From the NCBI GenBank assembly GCA_028710915.1, contig JAQTTF010000018.1, forward strand, positions 1-13,202: a stretch of DNA of 13,202 nt, in the 5' to 3' direction. The DNA is from Minisyncoccota bacterium. Its GTDB lineage: Bacteria > Patescibacteriota > Minisyncoccia > Phycocordibacterales > JAQTLZ01. This document shows positions 8,501 through 12,680 of this stretch, piece by piece; positions within the stretch are counted from its first letter, which is position 1, and every line of letters begins with the position of its first letter. The position numbers and the translations under genes are program-made. The notes beneath the pieces are model-generated. The model searched no databases. It saw only the letters and a program-made list of their open reading frames with translations, and was not told the DNA's origin.

Positions 8501-8583
8501 GAATCGAGAGCTTTGTTTGGCTTTTTCTTTTCCCAAATGGCTTGCCACTTTTTCTCGATTTTTAAATGGTCGTATTGCTTCAT
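5572..8583 (-). CDS. leuS: leucyl-tRNA synthetase with an inserted HAM1-like domain
   Basis: Class I leucine-tRNA ligase: charges tRNA-Leu using ATP and removes misacylated residues in its CP1 editing domain. At 1003 aa it is well above the usual bacterial length of about 860. Visible in order: the start of the Rossmann fold with FPYPSGDGLHVGH (HIGH-type motif HVGH, 49-52); a zinc site with CPSC and CERC at 159-179; KSEGAEIEF at 225-233; an unexpected insertion at about 235-446; editing-domain motifs FTTRPDTLFG (451-460) and YGTGAIMAVPAHDERD (539-554), the latter with the conserved editing aspartate; a second zinc-like site with CEKC and CPVC (637-685); KMSKS (782-786); and the anticodon-binding and C-terminal domains. 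Catalytic and editing motifs are intact, so it is probably functional. The ATG at 8581-8583 lacks an SD; a candidate promoter lies 21 bases upstream. Confidence 0.97.
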   Translation of the reverse strand: MKQYDHLKIEKKWQAIWEKKKPNKALDSSKKPKFYGLIEFPYPSGDGLHVGHIRSNTAMDIIARKRRAEGFNVLYPIGWDAFGLPTENYAVKTGIHPKIVTKKNTDTFRRQLKAIGFSFDWTREINTTDPAYYLWTQWIFLQFFKKGLAYKKKMEINWCPSCKIGLANEEVVDGKCERCGGQTEKREKEQWMLAITKYAERLDKDLDTVNFLEKIKIQQRNWIGKSEGAEIEFPLVTETKPDAPKKILIGTRNKAKVEMWNSCFPKESGITLISLDDIPKIDDSDLIEGDDFEENARKKSEYYFKKTGIPTLSSDHILWMEKWPDNEGFVVHMRKHANPKSERATDAEVIHFLQNIVKKNGESKTQFLYALSYTDSSGTTGVVAKGKEYVLQAKQSKTFWEGYPTESLIKDPETGIYKSEEPDEVRYFHVAELIKTDLLPKIQGSNKIKVFTTRPDTLFGATYLVLAPEHQLIKRLQPNIKNWQEVAAYISASRKKSEMDRTKEEKEKTGVELKGIQATNPANGEKIPVWIADYVLAQYGTGAIMAVPAHDERDFAFAKKFNIAIREVISGGNISEKPYMGAGAIINSGKFNGMKSEEAKKKITESVGGKSVTTFKLRDWVFSRQRYWGEPIPLIRCEKCAKWIPVPEKDLPVKLPEVKNYKPSDTGESPLAGIAKWVNVKCPVCKGPAKRETDTMPNWAGSSWYYLRYIDPKNTKAFADKKKLDYWTPVDWYNGGMEHTTLHLLYSRFWHKFLFDLGLVPTSEPYQKRTSHGLILAEDGGKMSKSRPESIINPDNIIKNYGADTLRVYEMFMGPFDQPVTWSMESMIGSRRFLERTWKLAEKIDTNTKNIDVTRLLHQTIKKVTDDIEGMKFNTAISSMMVLLNLLETEEKIGKDVFETFLILVAPFAPHIAEELWTTIGNKKTVAEASWPKSDSLLAEVSSFTIVVQINGKVRAEFKIGAGLGDEEVKKLALALPDTLKWMEGKNFKKIIYVKNKLVSIVI
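7246..7881 (-). other. HAM1/RdgB-like domain inserted in LeuRS (about residues 235-446)
   Basis: This stretch of leuS has no counterpart in ordinary LeuRS, where GAEIEF runs almost directly into the TTRPDT editing strand. It resembles inosine-triphosphate pyrophosphatase (HAM1/RdgB). KILIGTRNKAKVEMW matches the N-terminal [ST]xNxxKxxE triphosphate loop (N253, K256, E258). EGDDFEENARKK (288-299) matches the F-x-ENAxxK helix. IPTLSSDHIL (309-318) aligns with the PAIADDSGL loop, keeping one aspartate (D315) where RdgB has DDSG. Later landmarks are degraded: EGYPTESL stands where GFGYDPIF is expected, and SHRG is not seen. It may be a retained fold with altered or lost activity. The homology is inferred from motif order by eye. 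Confidence 0.7.
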
Positions 8584-8603
8584 AGAAAATTATCTATAGG
8601 ACA

Positions 8604-8632
8604 ATACTATAGCAAAAAAAGCCTTAAATCAA
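8604..8632 (-). promoter_or_regulatory. candidate leuS promoter
   Basis: Minus strand: TTGATT -35 (8627-8632), a 17-base spacer and TAGTAT -10 (8604-8609). An alternative -10, TATAGT, lies two bases upstream. The leader would be about 15-20 bases and contains no SD. Confidence 0.5.
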
Positions 8633-8670
8633 AAAGCTTTTTTTAGCAAAAAGACGAGCTCTTTAAACTA

Positions 8671-8698
8671 TTGACATTAAAATTATATGTGCTATATT
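8671..8698 (+). promoter_or_regulatory. promoter of small gene 8748-9017
   Basis: Consensus TTGACA -35 (8671-8676), a 16-base spacer and TATATT -10 (8693-8698). It lies 50 bases before the ATG, is back-to-back with the leuS promoter, and gives a leader of about 40 bases ending in a strong SD. Confidence 0.75.
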
Positions 8699-8747
8699 CT
8701 TAATAGCAGGTCTTACGAAGTTAACAGGGATTAAACGGGAGGTGTGT

Positions 8748-9017
8748 ATGAATAGCTGGGGTGCTTTTCTGGGGCTGTGCTTGGGCACGCCTCGTAGGTT
8801 CTTTACCACGCTAGGAATAATCTTGGCACTTTGTGTTTTTGCCAAGCTGTTTCCCGGGACCGTGAACGATTTGCTTGAGAATTTCGCCAACGAAATCTTC
8901 AAGCCGATCGCGCACGTTGTTCTCGCCCTCATTATTATGGCCATCGGTGTGGCCATTATACGATGGGGGTTTCGTGGCGGCGGTCATCGTGGAGGTCGGG
9001 GCGGCAATCAGCATTAG
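8748..9017 (+). CDS. small two-TM protein with Gly/Arg/His-rich tail (orphan cassette 1)
   Basis: I do not recognise this 89-aa protein. The ATG at 8748 follows a strong SD, GGGAGG (8737-8742), with five bases between; the in-frame GTG at 8742 overlaps the SD and is rejected. Hydrophobic segments lie at about residues 18-37 (FFTTLGIILALCVFAKLFPG) and 53-74 (IAHVVLALIIMAIGVAIIRW). An amphipathic linker (NDLLENFANEIFKP) joins them. The protein ends in a Gly/Arg/His-rich tail, RGGGHRGGRGGNQH, that could bind nucleic acid or acidic lipid; that is inference. The gene has its own promoter, and its TAG stop is built into the terminator hairpin. It lies opposite in strand to leuS and to the next gene and looks more GC-rich than both. 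Confidence 0.75.
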   Translation: MNSWGAFLGLCLGTPRRFFTTLGIILALCVFAKLFPGTVNDLLENFANEIFKPIAHVVLALIIMAIGVAIIRWGFRGGGHRGGRGGNQH

Positions 9018-9026
9018 CCGCCCTTT
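8999..9026 (+). terminator. GC-rich terminator overlapping the stop of cassette 1
   Basis: GGGCGGC (8999-9005) pairs perfectly with GCCGCCC (9017-9023) around an 11-base loop. TTT follows directly and a T-rich stretch lies a little further on. The last base of the TAG stop (9015-9017) is the first base of the 3' arm, so the terminator and the coding end overlap. On the opposite strand no U-tract follows, so it serves the plus strand. Confidence 0.75.
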
Positions 9027-9040
9027 CAGTTGCCAATTTT

Positions 9041-9589
9041 TTAATTTTTAAACTTTTTCATCGCCACATAGATAAGGATGGCGAGAGCAATACCCAAAAT
9101 AATTACTTTAATGAGGTTGTCTGCAGAAGACCAGTAACGCATGGAAGCAATGATAAATGAAAGAACTCCCGCGAGAGAAAGCGCGGAGCTTATGAGTTGA
9201 TTTCCTTTCAAATAATTTCCAATAGCCACGATGATTGCTCCTAGAAGTACGAGAGTTATAAATACATTTCTGTCGTAAGTTTTTTGCGCAGTTTCAAAAC
9301 CTTGCCTGCACATAAACTGCTGGTCGCAATATCCGGTCGGTGCTCCTTTTCCATCTGGGGTTACCGGAGTTGGCGGATAATAATTCTCATTCCATTGTCC
9401 CCCAGCTGCCACGCATTGCGCTTGATTGGTGATTTGTGTGACTACTTGCGCGGTATTCGGGCAAAAAGTGTTATAGTCCGGCTCTTTGTAAACAAGCGAG
9501 AGGGCATAATTAAAGAAAAGATTAATAACGATAACGATAGCGGCGATAAGCGAAGCTCTTAATATTCGAGATTGTTTTTGTAGTTCCAT
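9041..9589 (-). CDS. four-TM membrane protein with a four-cysteine external loop
   Basis: The 182-aa protein starts MELQKQSRILRASL at the ATG 9587-9589; the 22 extra residues available upstream would lie inside the promoter and are rejected. Predicted membrane segments are about 12-33, 108-126, 132-150 and 158-176. Between the first two is a 75-residue polar loop with cysteines 43, 59, 88 and 94, and the Pro/Gly-rich stretch YYPPTPVTPDGKGAP. Four cysteines in a loop probably outside the cytoplasm suggest two disulfides. I believe similar proteins recur in Parcubacteria as conserved hypotheticals; no function is known to me. A good promoter lies directly upstream and no SD is present. It is convergent with the small gene ending at 9017, and its TAA at 9041-9043 sits in that gene's T-rich terminator tail. 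Confidence 0.8.
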   Translation of the reverse strand: MELQKQSRILRASLIAAIVIVINLFFNYALSLVYKEPDYNTFCPNTAQVVTQITNQAQCVAAGGQWNENYYPPTPVTPDGKGAPTGYCDQQFMCRQGFETAQKTYDRNVFITLVLLGAIIVAIGNYLKGNQLISSALSLAGVLSFIIASMRYWSSADNLIKVIILGIALAILIYVAMKKFKN

Positions 9590-9616
9590 AAGTGAAGGAA
9601 TAAAGGATAATAATAA

Positions 9617-9644
9617 ATTATACGCCCATTTTGTCCGTTGACAA
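9617..9644 (-). promoter_or_regulatory. promoter of the four-cysteine membrane protein gene
   Basis: Minus strand: TTGTCA -35 (9639-9644), a 16-base spacer and a perfect TATAAT -10 (9617-9622). Its -35 overlaps the TTGACA of the divergent plus-strand gene by five bases. Confidence 0.8.
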
Positions 9645-9646
9645 AA
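9629..9646. promoter_or_regulatory. operator-like inverted repeat in divergent promoters
   Basis: TTTTGTC (9629-9635) and GACAAAA (9640-9646) form a perfect 7-bp inverted repeat with a four-base CGTT centre. It covers both opposing -35 elements, so a bound dimer could control the membrane gene to the left and the small gene to the right. It is partly explained by the -35 hexamers themselves; no regulator is known. Confidence 0.4.
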
Positions 9647-9663
9647 CGGTCTCAAAGTATACT
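9638..9663 (+). promoter_or_regulatory. promoter region of small gene 9723-10187
   Basis: TTGACA (9638-9643) is followed after 14 bases by TATACT (9658-9663). The spacing is shorter than usual; alternatives are TACTCT as -10 (16-base spacer) or CCGTTG as -35 (17-base spacer). The small gene at 11539 shows the same 14-base arrangement. Confidence 0.5.
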
Positions 9664-9722
9664 CTCAATTATGGGTGTTTGGAGCAGTTAAGAATTGGCG
9701 AAGGTCACGGGGAGGTACTGTC

Positions 9723-10187
9723 ATGAGAAAGTCGCTGCAGGAGATTTACCGAGATCCAAATTACTACGAAAATCGTCGCTACCAGGTCTTTGGCAGGATC
9801 AAGATCTGTTGTGGTTTGGTTTTCGGCTTGGTCGTGGCTTTTGTCGCCGGTCCTCTGTGGGGGAGTTCGCAAACCGCCGCAGCAATTGAGGGAATTGTCG
9901 TCTTCTCTTTAATCTATCTCTGCTACGAGATGGAAGAGAAGGATGACGATGACTACTGTTCTGGCACTGCTGAAGCGGAGCCTTCAGTAAGGCCAAATTC
10001 CCTCTTTATGCTCAAGACGTTCTTGGTGATTATTGTATTGTCGCTTCCCCTCTTCCCGCGAGGACTTTTGGTTTCCATAATTGCGACTGGAGCCTCAACG
10101 TTCTTGGGAATGAGCCTTTCCGATCGCATTTGTACGATTTGGGAATGGTGGCCGGAGAAGACAGTCCGTTGGAAAGTGTTTTTCTAG
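9723..10187 (+). CDS. four-TM membrane protein, unknown (orphan cassette 2)
   Basis: The 154-aa product is not recognised. The ATG at 9723 follows a strong SD, GGGGAGG (9709-9715), with seven bases between; an upstream in-frame GTG at 9675 would sit near the transcription start and is rejected. The N-terminus is polar (MRKSLQEIYRDPNYYENRRY). Hydrophobic segments lie near 26-47, 52-70, 94-112 and 115-133, in two pairs. An acidic run (EMEEKDDDDY, about 69-78) separates the pairs. The tail is Trp-rich (WEWWPEKTVRWKVFF). Like the other plus-strand orphans it has a TTGACA promoter, a TAG stop and its own terminator. It is divergent from the four-cysteine membrane gene with shared promoter DNA, so the two may be co-regulated. 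Confidence 0.75.
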   Translation: MRKSLQEIYRDPNYYENRRYQVFGRIKICCGLVFGLVVAFVAGPLWGSSQTAAAIEGIVVFSLIYLCYEMEEKDDDDYCSGTAEAEPSVRPNSLFMLKTFLVIIVLSLPLFPRGLLVSIIATGASTFLGMSLSDRICTIWEWWPEKTVRWKVFF

Positions 10188-10216
10188 ACTTTCGCGGATT
10201 CGAATTCAAAGATACG

Positions 10217-10255
10217 CAGCTCTCGAAACCTCTGGGTCGCGAGAGTTGTTTTTTT
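10217..10255 (+). terminator. intrinsic terminator of cassette 2
   Basis: CAGCTCTCG (10217-10225) pairs with CGAGAGTTG (10240-10248) with one G-U pair and a 14-base loop. Seven T follow (10249-10255). It lies 30 bases after the TAG stop. Confidence 0.88.
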
Positions 10256-10274
10256 CATATCTTGAATTCTATAA

Positions 10275-10305
10275 CCCCAGTAGTACAGCAAAGCTGACTA
10301 CGGGG
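10275..10305 (+). repeat. 31-nt palindromic repeat, copy 1 (3' side of ychF)
   Basis: Segments: CCCC 10275-10278, unpaired A, GTAGT 10280-10284, unpaired A, CAGC 10286-10289, loop AAA, GCTG 10293-10296, ACTAC 10297-10301, GGGG 10302-10305. All 13 pairs are Watson-Crick. An inverted copy lies on the other side of ychF with the same bulges. Copy 1 is 25 bases after the ychF stop and could end or protect that mRNA, although no good U-tract follows on that strand. Confidence 0.8.
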
Positions 10306-10330
10306 CAGGCATCTCCATCAGTTTTGTAAC

Positions 10331-11329
10331 CTATATTTTAAACTCTATTACATCTCCATCCTGAACTATATACTCCTTCCCTTCTGTCCTAACCAATCCT
10401 TTTTCGCGCGCTTTTCCATATGAGCCCGCAAGAAGAAGTTTGTCCCATTCTACAACCTCTGCTCTGACAAATTTATCTTTGAAATCAGTATGGATCGCAG
10501 TGCCGGCCAAGGGAGCGTTCCATCCTTTTTGGATTGTCCACGCTCGTGTCTCGTCTTCTCCTGTTGTGAAATAGGTAATGAGACCGAGAATTTCATAACT
10601 TTTAGCAATAAGCGTATCGAGTCCAGTGCCGAATACCGGATCAATTTCGATGAAGGGTCCAGGAATTTTTGCTTTCACATCATCGGCATTTTCTGCTGCG
10701 GCGGAAATATTAAGTGCATAGAGGATCGGCTTCATAGTGAGAAGGTGGAGCGATTTTAGAATTTCTTTTTCTTCGGGGTGCAATGAAAGTGTTTGTGCAA
10801 GCTTCCCCGCTTCGAGAACCGGTTTCACTTTTTCAAGAAGCGCATTTTCCGCGGCAGCTTTTTTGTCGCCACGTTTGAGATCACTTTTGATATTTGCTAA
10901 GCGCTTTGTGACGGTCTCGAGGTCGGCAAGTACAAGTTCTAGGTTTATAACATCAATATCGGAGAGGGGCTCTACCTTTCCTGCGACGTGAATAATATCT
11001 GCGTCTTTAAAGACTCGCACTACTTCGAGAATCGCATCAGTTTCGCGGATATTTGCCAGAAATTTATTGCCAAGCCCCTGCCCTTCCGCAGCACCTTTCA
11101 CGAGCCCCGCAATGTCGACAAATTCGACTGCGGCAGGAATTGTTTTCTTTGATTTGCTGAAATCAGAAAGTTTTTGCAGCCGTTCATCTGGCACAGCGAC
11201 CACTCCAACCGATGGGTCAATAGTACAAAAAGGATAATTTTCTGCCGGTACAGACTTTTTTGTGAGTGCATTAAAAAGCGTCGATTTGCCAACATTAGGT
11301 AACCCAACTATGCCGATTGATAAACTCAT
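10331..11329 (-). CDS. ychF: redox-regulated ATPase/GTPase YchF (Obg-Ribf family)
   Basis: YchF is a universally conserved ribosome-associated P-loop NTPase, often ATP-preferring, linked to translation and stress responses. The 332-aa protein has the G1 loop GLPNVGKS at 9-16, the PFCTID switch region at 33-38, DIAGLVKGAAEGQGLGNKFL (72-91; G3 and the family hallmark), DLETVTKRL in the helical domain and a C-terminal TGS domain (about 250-332; RAWTIQKG, IHTDFKDKFVRAEVV, YIVQDGDVIEF). It is about 30 residues shorter than the usual 363 or so: the stretch between NISAAAE (207-213) and GTGLDTLI is compressed, and the usual SAKIEAEL-type motif is missing. The NxxE base-recognition motif reads NISA. 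The ATG at 11327-11329 has no SD. The gene is flanked by inverted 31-nt palindromes, both probably within its transcript. Confidence 0.97.
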   Translation of the reverse strand: MSLSIGIVGLPNVGKSTLFNALTKKSVPAENYPFCTIDPSVGVVAVPDERLQKLSDFSKSKKTIPAAVEFVDIAGLVKGAAEGQGLGNKFLANIRETDAILEVVRVFKDADIIHVAGKVEPLSDIDVINLELVLADLETVTKRLANIKSDLKRGDKKAAAENALLEKVKPVLEAGKLAQTLSLHPEEKEILKSLHLLTMKPILYALNISAAAENADDVKAKIPGPFIEIDPVFGTGLDTLIAKSYEILGLITYFTTGEDETRAWTIQKGWNAPLAGTAIHTDFKDKFVRAEVVEWDKLLLAGSYGKAREKGLVRTEGKEYIVQDGDVIEFKI

Positions 11330-11354
11330 TTTTTATAATGTCCTACAATTTTTA

Positions 11355-11385
11355 CCCCGTAGTGAGCTCGGCTCTACTACCGGGG
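11355..11385 (-). repeat. 31-nt palindromic repeat, copy 2 (5' leader of ychF)
   Basis: On the plus strand: CCCC 11355-11358, GTAGT 11359-11363, GAGC 11364-11367, loop TCG, GCTC 11371-11374, unpaired T, ACTAC 11376-11380, unpaired C, GGGG 11382-11385. Read on the minus strand it aligns with copy 1 over all 31 positions at 26 identities, with both bulges in the same places. The inner stem changes CAGC/GCTG to GAGC/GCTC, a compensatory change. It lies between the ychF promoter and its ATG. Confidence 0.8.
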
Positions 11386-11411
11386 CTAATTGAAAGCGAC
11401 ATAGTGCTACA

Positions 11412-11439
11412 AGTATAGCAATATATTTCTGCCTGTCAC
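11412..11439 (-). promoter_or_regulatory. candidate ychF promoter
   Basis: Minus strand: GTGACA -35 (11434-11439), a 16-base spacer and TATACT -10 (11412-11417). It would give an 75-base leader or so that contains the palindrome at 11355-11385. Confidence 0.55.
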
Positions 11440-11459
11440 TTCATACTTCTTTTTTTCAC

Positions 11460-11485
11460 TTGACACCGCACTCATTTTGTACAAT
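11460..11485 (+). promoter_or_regulatory. promoter region of small gene 11539-11820
   Basis: TTGACA (11460-11465), a short 14-base spacer and TACAAT (11480-11485). The spacing is unusual but equals that of the 9638-9663 promoter. A CTATAT at 11487-11492 is too far away (21 bases) to be the better -10. Confidence 0.5.
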
Positions 11486-11538
11486 TCTATATCACAGAAA
11501 CACGCATCTTAGGTGCTCTACGGAGGGTAGATCACGGG

Positions 11539-11820
11539 ATGGTGTGGGGAGACAACAGTACGGGGAGAGTTGGTACGATGAGTAATCGGGAGAGAAGTTC
11601 CGGCGGGGATCGCGGTTCGCGCACTGTCAAAGCGCCATCGCGTCCAAGGGTGATCGAAGTAAACAAGTCGTGCGAAGAAGAGCCTCTGGTAGACCCGGCT
11701 CGGGTCGAGGCGGCACTCGCTGCTAACTGGAAGTCGGACTCAAACAGCGCACAGAGTCCTCACAACAGCGAGGCTTGGGATGACACATACCAAACTTGGC
11801 GAGAACGAAGACCCGGCTAG
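11539..11820 (+). CDS. small hydrophilic protein, unknown (orphan cassette 3)
   Basis: A 93-aa polar, probably disordered protein I do not recognise. It has no hydrophobic segment. It is rich in Arg, Ser, Gly, Glu and Asp, with patches such as SNRERSSGGDRGSRTVK near the N-terminus and DDTYQTWRERRPG at the end. Two starts are possible. The ATG at 11539 has GGAGGG eleven bases upstream (11522-11527). The ATG at 11578 has GGGGAGAG eight bases upstream and would give 80 aa. The first is kept because its SD is closer to consensus. The DNA is visibly more GC-rich than ychF and the 11903 gene. It has its own promoter, a TAG stop inside a hairpin loop and a strong terminator. Without a homolog, translation is the main uncertainty. 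Confidence 0.55.
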   Translation: MVWGDNSTGRVGTMSNRERSSGGDRGSRTVKAPSRPRVIEVNKSCEEEPLVDPARVEAALAANWKSDSNSAQSPHNSEAWDDTYQTWRERRPG

Positions 11821-11829
11821 TTCGGTCTT
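11808..11829 (+). other. small hairpin around the stop of cassette 3
   Basis: AAGACC (11808-11813) pairs with GGTCTT (11824-11829). The ten-base loop holds the TAG stop (11818-11820). It precedes the stronger terminator and resembles the stop-associated hairpin at 8999-9023. With only six pairs it could be chance. Confidence 0.4.
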
Positions 11830-11862
11830 ATCCGGCTCCCTTTTTTCGTTTTGGGATGGATT

Positions 11863-11892
11863 GGGAAGACACGTGCTGTCTTCCCTTTTTTT
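11863..11892 (+). terminator. intrinsic terminator of cassette 3
   Basis: GGGAAGACA (11863-11871) pairs perfectly with TGTCTTCCC (11877-11885) around loop CGTGC. Seven T follow (11886-11892). It lies between the TAG at 11820 and the convergent gene ending at 11903; no U-tract follows on the other strand. Confidence 0.95.
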
Positions 11893-11902
11893 GTCTAAAA
11901 TA

Positions 11903-12136
11903 TTATGCGCCGCTTTGCATAGTGGCTTTTAGTTCAGCTTCGTGCGCTTTCATTACTTCCATCGTGGCGGACATTTGGTCCTTTCCTTCTTTTATTTTTT
12001 CTTGTACCTCGAGCGCAATCTTTTGAAAAAGTTCCGGATTTTTCTCGATCATTTTTAAGATTTTATCTTGCTCGGCTTGTGGTACATCTTTGAGCTTGCT
12101 CTGCAGCATTTTCTTCATTAAAAATTCTTTTAGCAT
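11903..12136 (-). CDS. small helical charged protein, unknown
   Basis: The 77-aa product is almost entirely predicted amphipathic helix: MLKEFLMKKMLQSKLKDVP, then a PEAEQ-like turn (VPQAEQDKILKMIEKNPELF), KIALEVQEKIKEGKDQM and MEVMKAHEAELKATMQ. It has no membrane segment, cysteine or recognisable motif. I recall similar short proteins as conserved hypotheticals in Parcubacteria genomes, which supports it being real; no function is claimed. A helical bundle or a protein-binding role would fit. The ATG at 12134-12136 has no SD, and in-frame ATGs at residues 7 and 10 are alternatives. It is convergent with the small gene ending at 11820 and divergent from the one starting at 12272. Confidence 0.75.
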   Translation of the reverse strand: MLKEFLMKKMLQSKLKDVPQAEQDKILKMIEKNPELFQKIALEVQEKIKEGKDQMSATMEVMKAHEAELKATMQSGA

Positions 12137-12162
12137 ATTTTTTGTGTGATTAATGAAAGTTT

Positions 12163-12191
12163 ACTATATCAAAAAAGCCCGATTTGCCTAA
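12163..12191 (-). promoter_or_regulatory. weak candidate promoter of the 77-aa protein gene
   Basis: Minus strand: TTAGGC -35 (12186-12191), a 17-base spacer and TATAGT -10 (12163-12168). The -35 is poor. It abuts the -35 of the divergent plus-strand promoter one base away. Confidence 0.35.
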
Positions 12192-12192
12192 A

Positions 12193-12221
12193 TTGATAAG
12201 ATGAAATTTGTGTGGTATTTT
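12193..12221 (+). promoter_or_regulatory. promoter of small gene 12272-12598
   Basis: TTGATA -35 (12193-12198), an ideal 17-base spacer and TATTTT -10 (12216-12221). It gives a leader of about 45 bases that contains a hairpin and a strong SD. Confidence 0.65.
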
Positions 12222-12230
12222 GAGAAAAGA

Positions 12231-12249
12231 TCGCAACTTGTCGTTGCGA
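12231..12249 (+). promoter_or_regulatory. leader hairpin before cassette 4
   Basis: TCGCAAC (12231-12237) pairs perfectly with GTTGCGA (12243-12249) around TTGTC. It forms near the predicted 5' end of the transcript, eight bases before the SD. It may stabilise the mRNA or influence initiation; no ligand is suggested. Confidence 0.45.
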
Positions 12250-12271
12250 CAATAGTGGGGAGGATTACGCC

Positions 12272-12598
12272 GTGGCGAGAGTCATAAAGAGCAAGAAAGT
12301 CGTAGAGAAGTCGGTGCGAGGTCCAATACGACTTCAGACGATAAGGGAAGTTGATGCGTTTTGCTTGACGCGCGGGAAGCGCTCCAAGTTTTGGCCTCTT
12401 TGGTGGGCGGTTGTCCAAGACGCTCTCCGTATGAAATTGGCTGCGAACAAGGGTCCGTGTTTGGGTGTCGCAGAGGTCGGTAAGACTTTGAAGCCTGCGG
12501 TAGATGCATTCAAAGCGCATTGCCGGCGGAGGCGAGTTATTTTACCCGCTCTTGAATGTGAACAGTTTCTGGAAATTGCAGAGACTGTTTGCGCGTAG
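12272..12598 (+). CDS. small basic protein, unknown (orphan cassette 4)
   Basis: A 108-aa basic protein, not recognised. The GTG at 12272 is chosen because a strong SD, GGGGAGG (12257-12263), lies eight bases upstream; the first internal ATG would remove half of the protein. The N-terminus is Lys/Arg-rich (MARVIKSKKVVEKSVRG). The middle contains SKFWPLWWAVVQDALRMKL, an aromatic amphipathic stretch, and AHCRRRRV lies near the C-terminus. Three further cysteines lie outside that stretch. The charge suggests nucleic-acid or ribosome binding, as inference only. It has its own promoter, a leader hairpin, a TAG stop and a strong terminator. It is convergent with the flavodoxin-fold gene, whose stop lies in its terminator's T-tract. 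Confidence 0.6.
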   Translation: MARVIKSKKVVEKSVRGPIRLQTIREVDAFCLTRGKRSKFWPLWWAVVQDALRMKLAANKGPCLGVAEVGKTLKPAVDAFKAHCRRRRVILPALECEQFLEIAETVCA

Positions 12599-12638
12599 AG
12601 TAGGCTCTCGCGGGAATTAATTTGCGAGATGCGTTTTG

Positions 12639-12680
12639 TCGGACGGCATTATTTCAATGCGCGTCCGATTTTTATTTTTC
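12639..12680 (+). terminator. intrinsic terminator of cassette 4
   Basis: TCGGACG (12639-12645) plus GCATT (12646-12650) pair with AATGC (12656-12660) and CGTCCGA (12662-12668). There is one bulged G and a five-base loop, ATTTC. TTTTTATTTTTC follows. A weaker hairpin, TCTCGC/GCGAGA (12606-12611 with 12624-12629), precedes it. The stop codon of the convergent gene (12672-12674) sits in the T-tract. Confidence 0.93.

Noticed and set aside
8614..8644. A7GC/GCT7 inverted repeat upstream of leuS as a terminator
   Set aside because: The stem is nearly all A-T with a 13-base loop, and it overlaps the proposed leuS promoter.
9590..9655. Upstream start giving a 204-aa version of the four-Cys membrane protein
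   Set aside because: The extra codons run through the TATAAT -10 and the -35 of its own promoter.
9675..9722. GTG at 9675 as start of cassette 2
   Set aside because: It sits about a dozen bases from the -10 and has no SD; the ATG at 9723 has GGGGAGG at ideal distance.
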